This document shows, in pieces, positions 18,025 to 26,835 of a stretch of DNA of 64,000 nucleotides; the first letter of the stretch is position 1, and each line of letters starts with the position of its first letter. The notes under the pieces were generated by a model. It was not told the DNA's origin. It did not search any database and saw only the letters and a list, made by a program, of their open reading frames with translations. The position numbers and the translations under genes are program-made. Source of the stretch: Planctomycetota bacterium (GTDB taxonomy: Bacteria > Planctomycetota > Planctomycetia > Pirellulales > Pirellulaceae); contig JAPLNI010000051.1 in NCBI GenBank assembly GCA_026692865.1, forward strand, positions 1 to 64,000, in the 5' to 3' direction.

Positions 18025-19572
18025 CTACAAGATCTTCGTTCGTGCCGCTTTTTGTTTCGCAAGTTCTTGATAGACAGCAGGCAGTTGATTGGGCAAGTCT
18101 TCTGCGATAAGCCCTAATCCGAATCGGTTTGCCGCTTCGCCATGTATCCAAACCGCAGCAAGCGCGGCAAAGAACGGCTCCATCCCTTGAGCGAGTAGTC
18201 CGAGCAATATTCCACTCAAGACATCCCCAGCCCCAGCAGTGGCTAACGTAGCTGGAGCGTTGGTGTTGATCACCGAGCAGCCTCCAGGTTCTGAAATCAC
18301 TGTGTCAGCCCCTTTGAGAATAATCACGGCATTGCTTTGCGTTGCTGCCATACGACTTCTCGAAAGCTTGTCACTCGTCGCATCAAATAGCCGTTGAAAC
18401 TCACCCTCATGCGGTGTCATCACACATGTGCCCTGAATCGCTTGGAAGAGTTCACTGGGATTGGCTTGGAACGCCGTGATCGCATCAGCGTCAATCACGG
18501 TTGCCTTGCCGGTTTTCAACATCGCCAAAGTTCGACATGTCGTTTCCTCGGCAACGCCAGCACCGGGTCCGATGAGGAATGCGGTAAATCTTTTATCCTG
18601 CAATAATGTATTGAAGGCATCGTTATCGATTAGCGGATGCACCATGATGCTGGTTAAGGCTGCTGCATAGATTGGGAATGCCACCTCGGGCACGGCGATC
18701 GTAGTTAGTCCCGCTCCCGTCCGTGCCGCCGCGATTGCTGAAAGTCTCGCTGCACCTGTCATCGGATAACCTCCCGAAATCAAAGCATGTCCGCGTTTGT
18801 ACTTGTGATCAGACGCGATCGGCAAGGGTAGCATCTCAAGCCAGAGAGTTGGGCTGTTTTCGAAAGTGTTTGGTATGATCTTTGAAAAAACTGTTTCGGG
18901 GATTCCGATGTCAGCTACAACGACATCACCACAGTAATCACGCCCCGGCAACAGGAGGTGGCCCGGCTTTTTTCGAAAGAACGTTACTGTCACGGCGGCG
19001 GGTATCGCACCCAAACTGGCTCCAGAATCGCCCATGATGCCAGTCGGTAGGTCGATCGCAAGCATGTCAATTTTTCGAGCCGCGACTTCGGCTAGAGTAT
19101 CGCGAACATCTCCATCGAGCGGTCGACGGAGGCCCGCTCCGAAGATCGCATCAACGACTAGTTCGGCATCATTGACGACAACTGGCTTCAATAGCTCCAC
19201 GCCACCTTGCCACAGATTGGCATGAAAGCGGGCTTCACCAAGAAGCTTTTCAACCGGACCGATCAGCGCGAGTCGAACTGGCCACCCCGCTTCTCGAAGC
19301 AGCCTCGCAACAACAAAGCCATCCCCTCCGTTATTGCCTGGCCCACATAAAACGACCGTCGGTCGCTTGTCCCAACGCCTGATAACTTCCTGCGTTACGG
19401 CACGGCCAGCATTTTCCATCAGCGCCGCCGCAGGGACGCCACTTTGGATTGTAAATCGGTCGGCCTCGCTCATTTGACTGACGCTGAGAAGAGCACGACT
19501 TGGGTTCATTTCAAATCGCATGGGAATCTGCCATGCTTTCAAGCATAAAGGTATGTCTCGCGGTATCGGCAC
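18025..19572 (-). CDS. nnr: Bifunctional NAD(P)H-hydrate epimerase / ADP-dependent dehydratase
   Basis: Repairs damaged NAD(P)HX. The N-terminal half (about 25-240) is the epimerase (YjeF_N): 'LMENAGRAV', 'LCGPGNNGGDGFVVARLL', 'VDAIFGAGLRRPL', 'AIDLPTGIMGDSG'. The C-terminal half (about 250-510) is the ADP-dependent (S)-NAD(P)HX dehydratase: 'KYKRGHALISGG', 'IGPGAG', 'VIDADAITAF', 'MTPHEGEF', 'ATLATAGAGDVLSGILLGLLAQG'. Length 515 matches full two-domain Nnr. The frame opens with GTG at 19572. Met18 (19521) or Met22 (19509) are more natural starts because conserved sequence begins only at 'LLSVSQMSEADR'. Confidence 0.95.
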   Translation of the reverse strand: MPIPRDIPLCLKAWQIPMRFEMNPSRALLSVSQMSEADRFTIQSGVPAAALMENAGRAVTQEVIRRWDKRPTVVLCGPGNNGGDGFVVARLLREAGWPVRLALIGPVEKLLGEARFHANLWQGGVELLKPVVVNDAELVVDAIFGAGLRRPLDGDVRDTLAEVAARKIDMLAIDLPTGIMGDSGASLGAIPAAVTVTFFRKKPGHLLLPGRDYCGDVVVADIGIPETVFSKIIPNTFENSPTLWLEMLPLPIASDHKYKRGHALISGGYPMTGAARLSAIAAARTGAGLTTIAVPEVAFPIYAAALTSIMVHPLIDNDAFNTLLQDKRFTAFLIGPGAGVAEETTCRTLAMLKTGKATVIDADAITAFQANPSELFQAIQGTCVMTPHEGEFQRLFDATSDKLSRSRMAATQSNAVIILKGADTVISEPGGCSVINTNAPATLATAGAGDVLSGILLGLLAQGMEPFFAALAAVWIHGEAANRFGLGLIAEDLPNQLPAVYQELAKQKAARTKIL

Positions 19573-19787
19573 ATTATACAGAAAAACTTTTGATTCACCG
19601 CGACACCTCGCATACCAATTGTTCGTCCAATGAAGTCAACGATGTCGGTGTGACATCGATTCGAATCGGGCGTCCGAGAGGATTACGTCCACGAATTGAC
19701 TTCGTTTCCGATAGGCAAAGATTGTCAGGGGGAAGGTGGAGCACTAAACTCTTCTCGTGTGACTTTCATTCACCCTGGAGACATATT

Positions 19788-19946
19788 ATGGATCCTACGT
19801 TCGTAGTTGCCTTGATCGCAATAATTTTAACGTTGCCATGGTGCTTTAAGAAATATGACATTTCTGACTTCAAACCTGCAATGGCGATTGCGGCTGCGTT
19901 CTTTTTGCTCCTTGGTGTCGGGCTGTTCTTTTGTCTAAAGACCTAA
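19788..19946 (+). CDS. Small two-segment membrane protein (52 residues)
   Basis: ATG at 19788 preceded by GGAG seven bases upstream. It encodes 52 residues with two hydrophobic stretches (about 4-17 and 30-49) separated by a short charged loop (KKYDISDFK). A longer in-frame opening starting near 19500 exists, but its upstream part overlaps the nnr start and does not look like protein. Function unknown. The ribosome-binding site, composition and clean topology support a real gene. Confidence 0.6.
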   Translation: MDPTFVVALIAIILTLPWCFKKYDISDFKPAMAIAAAFFLLLGVGLFFCLKT

Positions 19947-20195
19947 TCCTGTTTTGCTAACCTTGGCTCATTGCCTCATCGCGGCCGTGGAACATGCTTC
20001 GCACGCACCGTAGTGCGAGATGGAAGACCAGTGCGATGCACCGAAGTGGCAGATCGTCTATTTCTTCATGGTAAGTTTTTGGCCGAGACATCAATGGTCG
20101 CGCGTATTCTTTCATTTGTGTTCGAACAGACGTCATCTTTTGATCGTATGAACTAGGAAGCCCGCCGCGTTAACGATTCTAATGTCATGACCTTT

Positions 20196-21629
20196 TCAAG
20201 TTCGAAGGCCGATCTTATTCAGCATGGCTAATCCTTCGCTCCATGGTACTTCGTGTGGGAGACGCTGAGTCCTTGAAGCAATCGATGCAATAACTCCTGC
20301 GGCCTCACCCATCGCAACCGCATTGCCGGTCACTCGGTAGCTTGCGTGCGCGATAAAATCACCACTGATACAGCGACCTGCCATCATCAGACCGTCTACG
20401 TCTCTTGCAATCAACGCCCTAAGTGGAATGTCGTAGGGTTTGGTTTTCACGCCACGGTTAGTGTAGCCGTGTGTCTTATTGAGCTCGGCCGAGAGGGCAT
20501 GAATATCAACCGAGAAAGTCGGTTTCACGACTGCATCATCGTGCTTGGCACCGCTTGCAACATCTGACTGGGATACTATGTAACGTCCGCGGATTCTTCG
20601 CCCATCGCGAACGCCGATTTGTTCTGCGGTTGCAGCTATCTGCACTCCCTCCCATGGCCCGCCTAGTTTCCGAAGCCCCAGAATCATCTTGTTCATCTCG
20701 GCGCGTGCACGAACGGTTGCTTCAGTGACGGCGGCTGCATCAAAAGGTTTAGTACCATATTCGTGATTAAACATGGCGAGGATTAAATTGTCGCGAACTT
20801 GCCAAAGAGTCGGCTTGCTGTAGGAAGGGAAGTGACCTGTTCGTTCTATTTCTTGCCGAATGCGATCTTTTTTACGATTATCATTCTCGTCGGGACTTTG
20901 CTTATCCATTCGAACAAACTCGCGTAGCGCTTCTGCATCCTTGACAACTAGCAACGCGTTTAACGACATTGGTTGACATGGACACTCCTTTGTCTCTCCG
21001 ATTTCCCATTCACAGCCGGCCAAAGCACCCAAATCACCATCGCCTGTTGTATCGATGAATACGGGCGCTCGCCAAGCTTGCCGACCAGATTTGCTTTCAG
21101 TGACGATGGTACTTAGCCGTTGACCATCGCGATATGCAGCAGCGACTCGTGTGTGTAGCTGAAACTTGACACCCGCTTCGACCAGCATTTCTTCTAGTAG
21201 CAGTTTCATTCCTTCAGGTTCGTAAGTCATGCTTTCGGCATCGGTACCGCGTCGAAGTCCCCTTTCCTCCAGCTTGCTAACCAGTTCGCGATTCAAGCCC
21301 GGTTTATCGAAGTCGATCAGCCAACCGAGTAGACCTGCAGTCCAAATTCCACCAACGCATCCACGCCATTCGAAAAGTCGGACCTTTGCTCCCGATCGAG
21401 CCGCAGCAATGGCAGCCGATACGCCTGCTGGTCCAGCGCCGCATACGATAACATCTGCATCGCTGACAAATGGTAATGACATCGCTGGTTCTAGAAAGGA
21501 CTTGCCGTCTGAGGAAACCAAAGCAACGTTGTCGGCTCCTTGAAGCATCTGTGGTGTCGAAGTGGCACCAATTGCAGTCGCAGCGCCAAGAAACATTCGC
21601 CGACTGACTGAGTGATCATCATGATTCAT
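20196..21629 (-). CDS. Exported FAD-dependent oxidoreductase
   Basis: 477-residue flavoprotein with a twin-arginine signal (S-R-R-M-F-L at 9-14, then a hydrophobic alanine-rich stretch), so it is likely exported folded with its cofactor. The dinucleotide-binding motif is 'DVIVCGAGPAGVSAAIAAARSG' (about 58-79), followed by 'VGGIWTAGLLGWL', typical of the FAD_oxidored (glucose-inhibited-division-like) group common in planctomycetes. Late motifs 'DVDGLMMAGRCISGDFIAHASYRVTGNAVAMGEAAG' close the FAD site. The substrate is unknown. It is divergent from the decayed saccharopine dehydrogenase gene, with 381 bases between. Confidence 0.85.
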   Translation of the reverse strand: MNHDDHSVSRRMFLGAATAIGATSTPQMLQGADNVALVSSDGKSFLEPAMSLPFVSDADVIVCGAGPAGVSAAIAAARSGAKVRLFEWRGCVGGIWTAGLLGWLIDFDKPGLNRELVSKLEERGLRRGTDAESMTYEPEGMKLLLEEMLVEAGVKFQLHTRVAAAYRDGQRLSTIVTESKSGRQAWRAPVFIDTTGDGDLGALAGCEWEIGETKECPCQPMSLNALLVVKDAEALREFVRMDKQSPDENDNRKKDRIRQEIERTGHFPSYSKPTLWQVRDNLILAMFNHEYGTKPFDAAAVTEATVRARAEMNKMILGLRKLGGPWEGVQIAATAEQIGVRDGRRIRGRYIVSQSDVASGAKHDDAVVKPTFSVDIHALSAELNKTHGYTNRGVKTKPYDIPLRALIARDVDGLMMAGRCISGDFIAHASYRVTGNAVAMGEAAGVIASIASRTQRLPHEVPWSEGLAMLNKIGLRT

Positions 21630-22010
21630 GTTCGACTCGTGGTGTTTGGAGGGAGGGATGGATGATGCGTAATTGGTAGACCCGGAGCCTAGATTCTAAC
21701 TCGGACGACTCTTTATGACCACAATCGGTGGACATGCACATTGAGGTTTGTTCGACGTTTATTGCAAGCCAACGCTGGACTGTTCAAACTTGTCTCTCTG
21801 TAAAGCGAGATTCGATTCCGTTGAAGTATTACAATAACGATTGACATCGGAATCTGCTAAATCAGACAAATGCTTGCCTTAAAGTTTTCCTCAAAAAGAT
21901 CTCGCTTGAACGAATTCTAATGTTAGACTCCTAATTGGTTTCTGCGATTTGGTTAACCAGATTCGTTGATAGCTCCACTGGTCTTACTAGCTAAAGAATT
22001 TTGAGCAACC
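21630..22010. other. Intergenic region between FAD oxidoreductase and lysine-catabolism remnant
   Basis: This gap of 381 bases is AT-rich and has no supported gene. It should contain the leftward promoter of the oxidoreductase and the former promoter of the eroded operon. A TTGACA hexamer occurs at 21841-21846, but no good -10 lies at the right distance. Confidence 0.4.
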
Positions 22011-22811
22011 ATGCATCCTATCCTGTTGGTCGGCGCGGGCAAAATCGGTCTTGCGACCGCTTCACTTCTGGCGGATACAGGTGACTATGATGTACTTGTC
22101 GCAGACATTGACGAAGCGTCATTGGCAAGGGTTTCAGAAACAACTTCGGCAAAGACCGTTCGTTTGGCTGCTGACGATCTCGACGCACTTCGCTAGGTGA
22201 TGAAGGGGAGACTCAGTGTTATGAGCGCGATGAGTTTCGCACTTAATCCAGGTATCGCTCAGGTTGCGGTCGAGATGGGTTGTAGTTACTTTGATCTTAC
22301 CGAAGATGTCCAGACTACCCGCGCGACGAGTGAGCTCGCTCGGTCTGCAGAACCTGGTCAGGTTTTTATGCCGCAATGCGGACTAGCGCCTGGTTTTGTT
22401 TCGATCTCCGCGTTTGACTTGGCAGGGAAGTTCGATGCGTTGCATGAAGTCCGATTGCGAGTCGGTGCATTGCTTGTCTTTCCAACCAATGAAATGAAGT
22501 ACAACCTCACCTGGAGCACCGACGGACTGATCAACGAATATGGTAAAGGGAATGAAAAATGGCTGGTTAACCGAGATGACCGATGCCAGAAAAGTGTATG
22601 CCAAAGAATTCCGTGGCCGATCCTTTAGCGCTATTCAGCTAACAACGGCAGCAAGTTTCTGTGCGATACTGGATCTACTTGTCAACGGGCAATTGCCAAC
22701 GCAGGGATTCGTCAAACAAGAAGATGTTCCGATGGCCATTTTTCTGAAAAATCGATTCGGCGTTTGCTACGATTCGTCCAATACAACTGAACCGTCACAA
22801 AAGGAAGTAAG
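22011..22811 (+). pseudogene. Broken saccharopine dehydrogenase-like gene
   Basis: The pieces line up with bacterial saccharopine dehydrogenase (saccharopine to alpha-aminoadipate semialdehyde plus glutamate). The first 61 codons hold the Rossmann start 'ILLVGAGKIGLATASLLADTG'. They end at an in-frame TAG (22194-22196) where the family continues. Reading resumes in the same frame: 'MSFALNPGIAQVA', 'YFDLTEDVQTTRA', 'MPQCGLAPGFVSI', 'NLTWSTDGLINEY'. At about 22541 a deletion of roughly 120 codons joins out of frame to the C-terminus ('MTDARKVYAKEFRG', 'AIQLTTAASFCAILDL', 'LPTQGFVKQEDV'). A normal protein would be near 390 residues. A stop, a large deletion and a frameshift make an active product very unlikely. 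Confidence 0.88.
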
Positions 22812-23261
22812 ATGCTTGAATTATCGAATCTCAAAGGGCTATACATCGGCGGTAAAGCCGTGCAGAATGATGGATCAAACCTCCTATGCAGAAGCTGCAT
22901 AGACGGCCAAGTGCTCGCGTCGATTTCGGCGGCCAACGGGGATGATGTTGATAATGCGATTGATAAGGCACATAAGGCGTTCGAAGCATGGCGGTTAGTA
23001 TCTGCACCCGCACGCGGCGAATTTGTTCGAAGGTTTGGCAATCAACTTCGCAAGCACAAGACTGATTTGGCTCAAATAGCTAACGTAAACATAGGAACCA
23101 GTGGCGCTGAGATCGGCGGTGCGTTCGGTGGCGAGAAAGAAAACGGTGGTGGACGAGAAAGCGGAAGCGATAGCTGGAAGGCTGACATGCGACGTACCAC
23201 TAACACGATCAACTACTCGCGTGAGTTACCGCTAGCTCAAGGAGTAAACTTTGACTTCTAG
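22812..23261 (+). pseudogene. Internally deleted alpha-aminoadipate semialdehyde dehydrogenase (ALDH7 type)
   Basis: The N-terminal ~90 residues ('[11 protein letters not shown]', '[22 protein letters not shown]', '[17 protein letters not shown]') match the start of an aldehyde dehydrogenase. After about codon 92 the sequence jumps to the far C-terminus of ALDH7: '[18 protein letters not shown]', '[17 protein letters not shown]', '[17 protein letters not shown]'. About 350-360 codons, including the catalytic Cys/Glu and most of the NAD site, are missing. The junction (about 23085) kept the reading frame, so a 149-residue remnant could still be made. A good ribosome-binding site (GGAAG) precedes the ATG. 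In the intact pathway this enzyme makes 2-aminoadipate from the product of the preceding gene. Confidence 0.88.
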
Positions 23262-26250
23262 CCGTTCGTCTCAGTCATTGGAGTTGATGAACCAGACAGA
23301 TTCGTTCGACATCCCGCCTAGAACCGTCGCGATGTTAAAATCGCTTCAAGAATCGCTTGAAGGAACCATCTGTTGGACTGAAGTGACTAGGCGACTTTAT
23401 GCGACAGACGCTTCTGTCTACCGCGAATTACCTCTAGCTGTCACGATCCCGCGAAATGATTCAGACATTGTCAAGATAGTCCAATTTGCTGACAAACTTG
23501 ATGTCGGTCTTATCCCACGCACGGCGGGGACGTCGCTTGCCGGGCAAGTCGTCGGTAATGGAATCGTGATCGACATGTCTCACCATTTTCATGGCATTCT
23601 TGAAATAGATCCCGATAATGCTTGGGTCTGGGTGCAACCAGGGATAGTTAGGGATGACTTGAATCGCATTCTAGCACCTCGCGGCGTTTTCTTCGCACCC
23701 GAGACATCTACATCAAATCGAGCCATGATCGGTGGCATGATCGGAAACAATTCTTGTGGTTCAAATTCAATTCGGTATGGAAGTACCCGTGAGCACCTCT
23801 TAGAAGTCCGCGCAGTCCTATCTGATGGCACACAAGCCTGGTTCGGTCCTGTGGATGAATCATCGCTTCAGAAAATTCTTGACCGACCTTTACCAGTCGC
23901 GGACCAGTATGGGCAGATTTACCAGCAGATGAATCGGCTTCTGAGCAATCAGCAAAATCAAAACTCAATTCGCGACGGTTATCCTTCTGCGTCGATTCCG
24001 CGTCGAAACACTGGCTACGCCCTCGACATGCTTCTTCATCAAAGCCCGTTTATCGCGAGCGACGACAAACTCAACCTTTGCTCTCTTATCGCTGGTTCTG
24101 AGGGGACTTTAGTAATCGTTACTGCCGCGAAACTTAAGCTTACGAAGCTTCCTCCCATGAACAAGCTACTGATTTGTATCCATTGTAAATCGATCGATGA
24201 ATCATTGAGGGCCAACTTGGTCGCGATCAAGTATTCACCATCGGCGAGTGAACTTATCGACCGATTTATTCTGGATGCAACGTTGCGGAACACGATGTAT
24301 GCCCCATACCGAACTTTCGTCCAAGGAAGTCCTGAAGCTCTTCTGGTTGTCGAGCTTACCAATGACTGTCCTAAAGATTTGCAGCAAGTGGCAAAGTCAT
24401 TCATTCAAGATCTGCGAAGCGAAGCACTTGGCTACGCGTACCCGGTACTTGAAGGTGAAGAAATGTCTAAAGTTTGGAGCCTCAGAAAAGCTGGGTTAGG
24501 ATTGTTGTCCAACGTTCCCGGCGACACCAAACCTGTCGCCGTAATTGAAGACACGGCTGTCGACGTAAATCTCCTCCCAGAGTACATTCGCGAATTCGGT
24601 GAGATCCTCTCACTACACGGACTCGAGAGCGTCCATTACGCCCATGCAGGGTCAGGCGAGCTTCACCTTCGTCCGATTCTTAATCTCAAAACCGAGAACG
24701 GTCAGAGGCTGTTTCGATTGGTCGCACAGAAGATCGCGCAGCTAGTGAAACGATATCGCGGTTCTTTGTCTGGTGAACATGGCGACGGGCGTCTGCGAGC
24801 CGAATTCATTCCCATCGTAATCGGAAAAAATAACTACCAACTTTGTAAAGAGGTGAAGCGAATCTGGGATCCTCGAAACCGACTCAATCCAGGGAAAATC
24901 GTTGATGCCCAGCCCATGGATTCCAGCCTCCGTTTCTCGGTGGGGCAATCGACGCCAGAGATCAAGACCATGTTCGACTTTACCGAGACTCAAGGATTCG
25001 TGAGAGCGACCGAGCAATGCAGCGGATCGGGTGACTGTCGCAAAACAGCCCTGTCTGGCGGCACAATGTGTCCAAGCTACATGGTCACCCGAGATGAAAA
25101 GGATACAACGAGGGCAAGAGCCAATATCCTGCGAGAAATGCTTACCAAGTCTGAAAGGAAATTACCGCTTGCGAGTCAAGAAATCAAAGATGTGATGGAT
25201 CTCTGCCTGTCTTGCAAAGGATGTAAATCGGAATGCCCGTCAAACGTCGATGTTGCAAAGCTGAAAGCCGAATGGCAGCATCACTATTACAAGCACAAAG
25301 GCACGCCGATTCGTGCAAGGCTCATCGGTGAATTTGCGCAAGCAATGTCAATCGCAAGTCGTTTCCCAGCGCTCTCCAACTTATTGCTACAAAATAGGGT
25401 TACATCTCGGATCATAAAACTCATGGCAGGCTTTGCGGCGGAGCGAACGCTGCCAACTCTGTCTAAAACACCATTTAGTGTTTGGTTCAAGTCGTATAAA
25501 GCAACCAGCCATGGCCAAAGCGGAGCGGTCTGCCTATTCGTAGACGAATTCACAGAGTACAACGACGCCGAAATTGGAATCAGCGCGGTGAAATTGCTGG
25601 ATAGGCTAGGCTTCAAAGTTCGAGTCATTGCCAATCACCAAAGTGGACGGACCTTCCTGTCCAAGGGGTTACTTTCAATGGCTAAAGAACTAGCCGAGAA
25701 AAATGTCGCTCTTTATACGGACGCCTTGTTACCGCATGAGACACTCATCGGTATCGAGCCGTCAGCTATCCTTACTTTTCGCGATGAGTACACGACGCTA
25801 ACTAGAGGATCTAGCCAGCGAAATGCTATCGAGCTAGCCAAGCGAACGTTTTTAATCGACGAGTTCTTGGCTAATGAGATCGATAAGAAGACTATCAATT
25901 CATCGCAATTCACCGACAGATCCTTGTTGGTAAAGCTTCACGGACATTGCCATCAAAAGGCTCTTTCAACGATGACACCAACACGAAGAATCCTTTCGCT
26001 TCCAAAAAATTTCAAGGTGCATCTAATTCCTTCGGGTTGCTGTGGGATGGCCGGTTCGTTTGGGTTTGAGCGCGAACACTATCGGCTTTCCATGAAGATT
26101 GGAGAACTGATCTTGTTTCCAACCATTCGGCGGCAACCGGAAGAGGTCGCTATCGCAGCAACCGGAACAAGCTGTCGACACCAGATCCGAGACGGGACCG
26201 GTCGAGTGGCGCTTCATCCGGTGCAAGTTTTATGCGATGCTCTCGTGTAG
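23251..26250 (+). CDS. FAD/Fe-S oxidoreductase, probable D-2-hydroxyglutarate dehydrogenase (YdiJ/DLD-like)
   Basis: Intact 999-residue flavo-iron-sulfur protein. It has a PCMH-type FAD-binding domain ('[16 protein letters not shown]', about 89-104; '[18 protein letters not shown]', about 165-182), an FAD-oxidase C-terminal domain ('[13 protein letters not shown]', near 506), then iron-sulfur ligands 'CSGSGDCRK' (near 588) and '[12 protein letters not shown]' (near 650). It ends with a CCG heterodisulfide-reductase-like motif ('[13 protein letters not shown]', near 927). This architecture and length match E. coli YdiJ, which oxidises D-2-hydroxyglutarate, and some D-lactate dehydrogenases. 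The neighbouring HglS remnant, whose product is D-2-hydroxyglutarate, favours the first role (inference). TTG at 23251 has GGAG six bases upstream and overlaps the previous stop by 11 bases; ATG at 23287 is the alternative. Confidence 0.88.
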   Translation: MTSSRSSQSLELMNQTDSFDIPPRTVAMLKSLQESLEGTICWTEVTRRLYATDASVYRELPLAVTIPRNDSDIVKIVQFADKLDVGLIPRTAGTSLAGQVVGNGIVIDMSHHFHGILEIDPDNAWVWVQPGIVRDDLNRILAPRGVFFAPETSTSNRAMIGGMIGNNSCGSNSIRYGSTREHLLEVRAVLSDGTQAWFGPVDESSLQKILDRPLPVADQYGQIYQQMNRLLSNQQNQNSIRDGYPSASIPRRNTGYALDMLLHQSPFIASDDKLNLCSLIAGSEGTLVIVTAAKLKLTKLPPMNKLLICIHCKSIDESLRANLVAIKYSPSASELIDRFILDATLRNTMYAPYRTFVQGSPEALLVVELTNDCPKDLQQVAKSFIQDLRSEALGYAYPVLEGEEMSKVWSLRKAGLGLLSNVPGDTKPVAVIEDTAVDVNLLPEYIREFGEILSLHGLESVHYAHAGSGELHLRPILNLKTENGQRLFRLVAQKIAQLVKRYRGSLSGEHGDGRLRAEFIPIVIGKNNYQLCKEVKRIWDPRNRLNPGKIVDAQPMDSSLRFSVGQSTPEIKTMFDFTETQGFVRATEQCSGSGDCRKTALSGGTMCPSYMVTRDEKDTTRARANILREMLTKSERKLPLASQEIKDVMDLCLSCKGCKSECPSNVDVAKLKAEWQHHYYKHKGTPIRARLIGEFAQAMSIASRFPALSNLLLQNRVTSRIIKLMAGFAAERTLPTLSKTPFSVWFKSYKATSHGQSGAVCLFVDEFTEYNDAEIGISAVKLLDRLGFKVRVIANHQSGRTFLSKGLLSMAKELAEKNVALYTDALLPHETLIGIEPSAILTFRDEYTTLTRGSSQRNAIELAKRTFLIDEFLANEIDKKTINSSQFTDRSLLVKLHGHCHQKALSTMTPTRRILSLPKNFKVHLIPSGCCGMAGSFGFEREHYRLSMKIGELILFPTIRRQPEEVAIAATGTSCRHQIRDGTGRVALHPVQVLCDALV

Positions 26251-26331
26251 TGATCAAGCTATCAATTATGCAGCTAATAGTTGTGAAATTAAGACACTTC
26301 TCGCCAATGTCCAGTGCCCACAAACCGACAA

Positions 26332-26406
26332 CCGTGCTCGTGCTTAGTGAAACGGTGCTCGTGCTCGTAATCGTGCTCAAATAGGAACAATCGAGCACGA
26401 GCACCG
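26332..26406. repeat. GAGCAC-type dispersed hairpin repeat, copy 2
   Basis: Iterated CGTGCTCGTGCT and GGTGCTCGTGCTCG units on the left, followed by CGAGCACGAGCACCG on the right, again imperfectly self-complementary. It shares units and overall plan with 5646-5714. It lies between the intact dehydrogenase gene and the HglS remnant, so it may have inserted or expanded during the decay of this operon. Confidence 0.6.
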
Positions 26407-26464
26407 ACCTTTTGGGCTGTGCACAAGCAAGGACTTATTAGCGATTACCTGTAATTTCGGTTGT

Positions 26465-26704
26465 CTCTTTGACCAAGGCTTCATCGAACGAGTTGGGCTA
26501 CGATACGAAGACATTTTGCCAGTCAGTGCTGCAGGCATATCTGCGTCGAATTTAAATCAGTATGGAACGATGCGGACCGCCACGAAACAACCAAAGTATT
26601 GCCAAGAATAGTTGGAAGAAATCATCGGGAAAAGCATCGTCGATATTGATGCCCTTTACGCAGAAATCGATGCACATCACGCCTGCGATGTCTCGGTGAA
26701 TTAG
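26465..26704 (+). pseudogene. C-terminal remnant of 2-oxoadipate dioxygenase/decarboxylase (HglS/YdcJ, DUF1338)
   Basis: The forward frame from 26465 reads 'FDQGFIERVGLRYEDILPVSAAGI', then '.SNLNQ', a TAG at 26609-26611, then 'LEEIIGKSIVDIDALYAEIDAHH' to TAG at 26702-26704. This parallels the end of E. coli YdcJ ('YEDFLPVSAAGIFQSNLG', 'LGCPVLDEFQLYQEAE'). HglS/YdcJ proteins are about 450 residues; only about the last 75 codons remain, with a nonsense mutation inside and no start region upstream. HglS turns 2-oxoadipate into D-2-hydroxyglutarate in lysine catabolism, which matches the flanking genes. Family identity is from recall of the YdcJ sequence. Confidence 0.82.
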
Positions 26705-26835
26705 GTATCACTCATCTAGTAAGGCGTGATGAAACTTGAGCCGATAACGCTAGCCCAATACCATCTACCTTCTATCAAAATTAATTACTATTCATCAGGT
26801 TAGGGTTTATGTGCGATTCAAAGATACGTAGTTTA

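Noticed and set aside
19500-19787. Upstream extension of the 52-residue membrane protein to 148 residues
   Set aside because: The extension overlaps the nnr start, is not protein-like, and a better start with GGAG exists at 19788.
19971-20156. 61-codon rightward frame between the small membrane protein and the FAD oxidoreductase
   Set aside because: No ribosome-binding site, no recognisable composition, and no neighbour support.
22540-22902. 120-codon frame as a separate gene
   Set aside because: Its first part is the C-terminus of saccharopine dehydrogenase displaced by a deletion; the rest runs into the ALDH7 start in the wrong frame.
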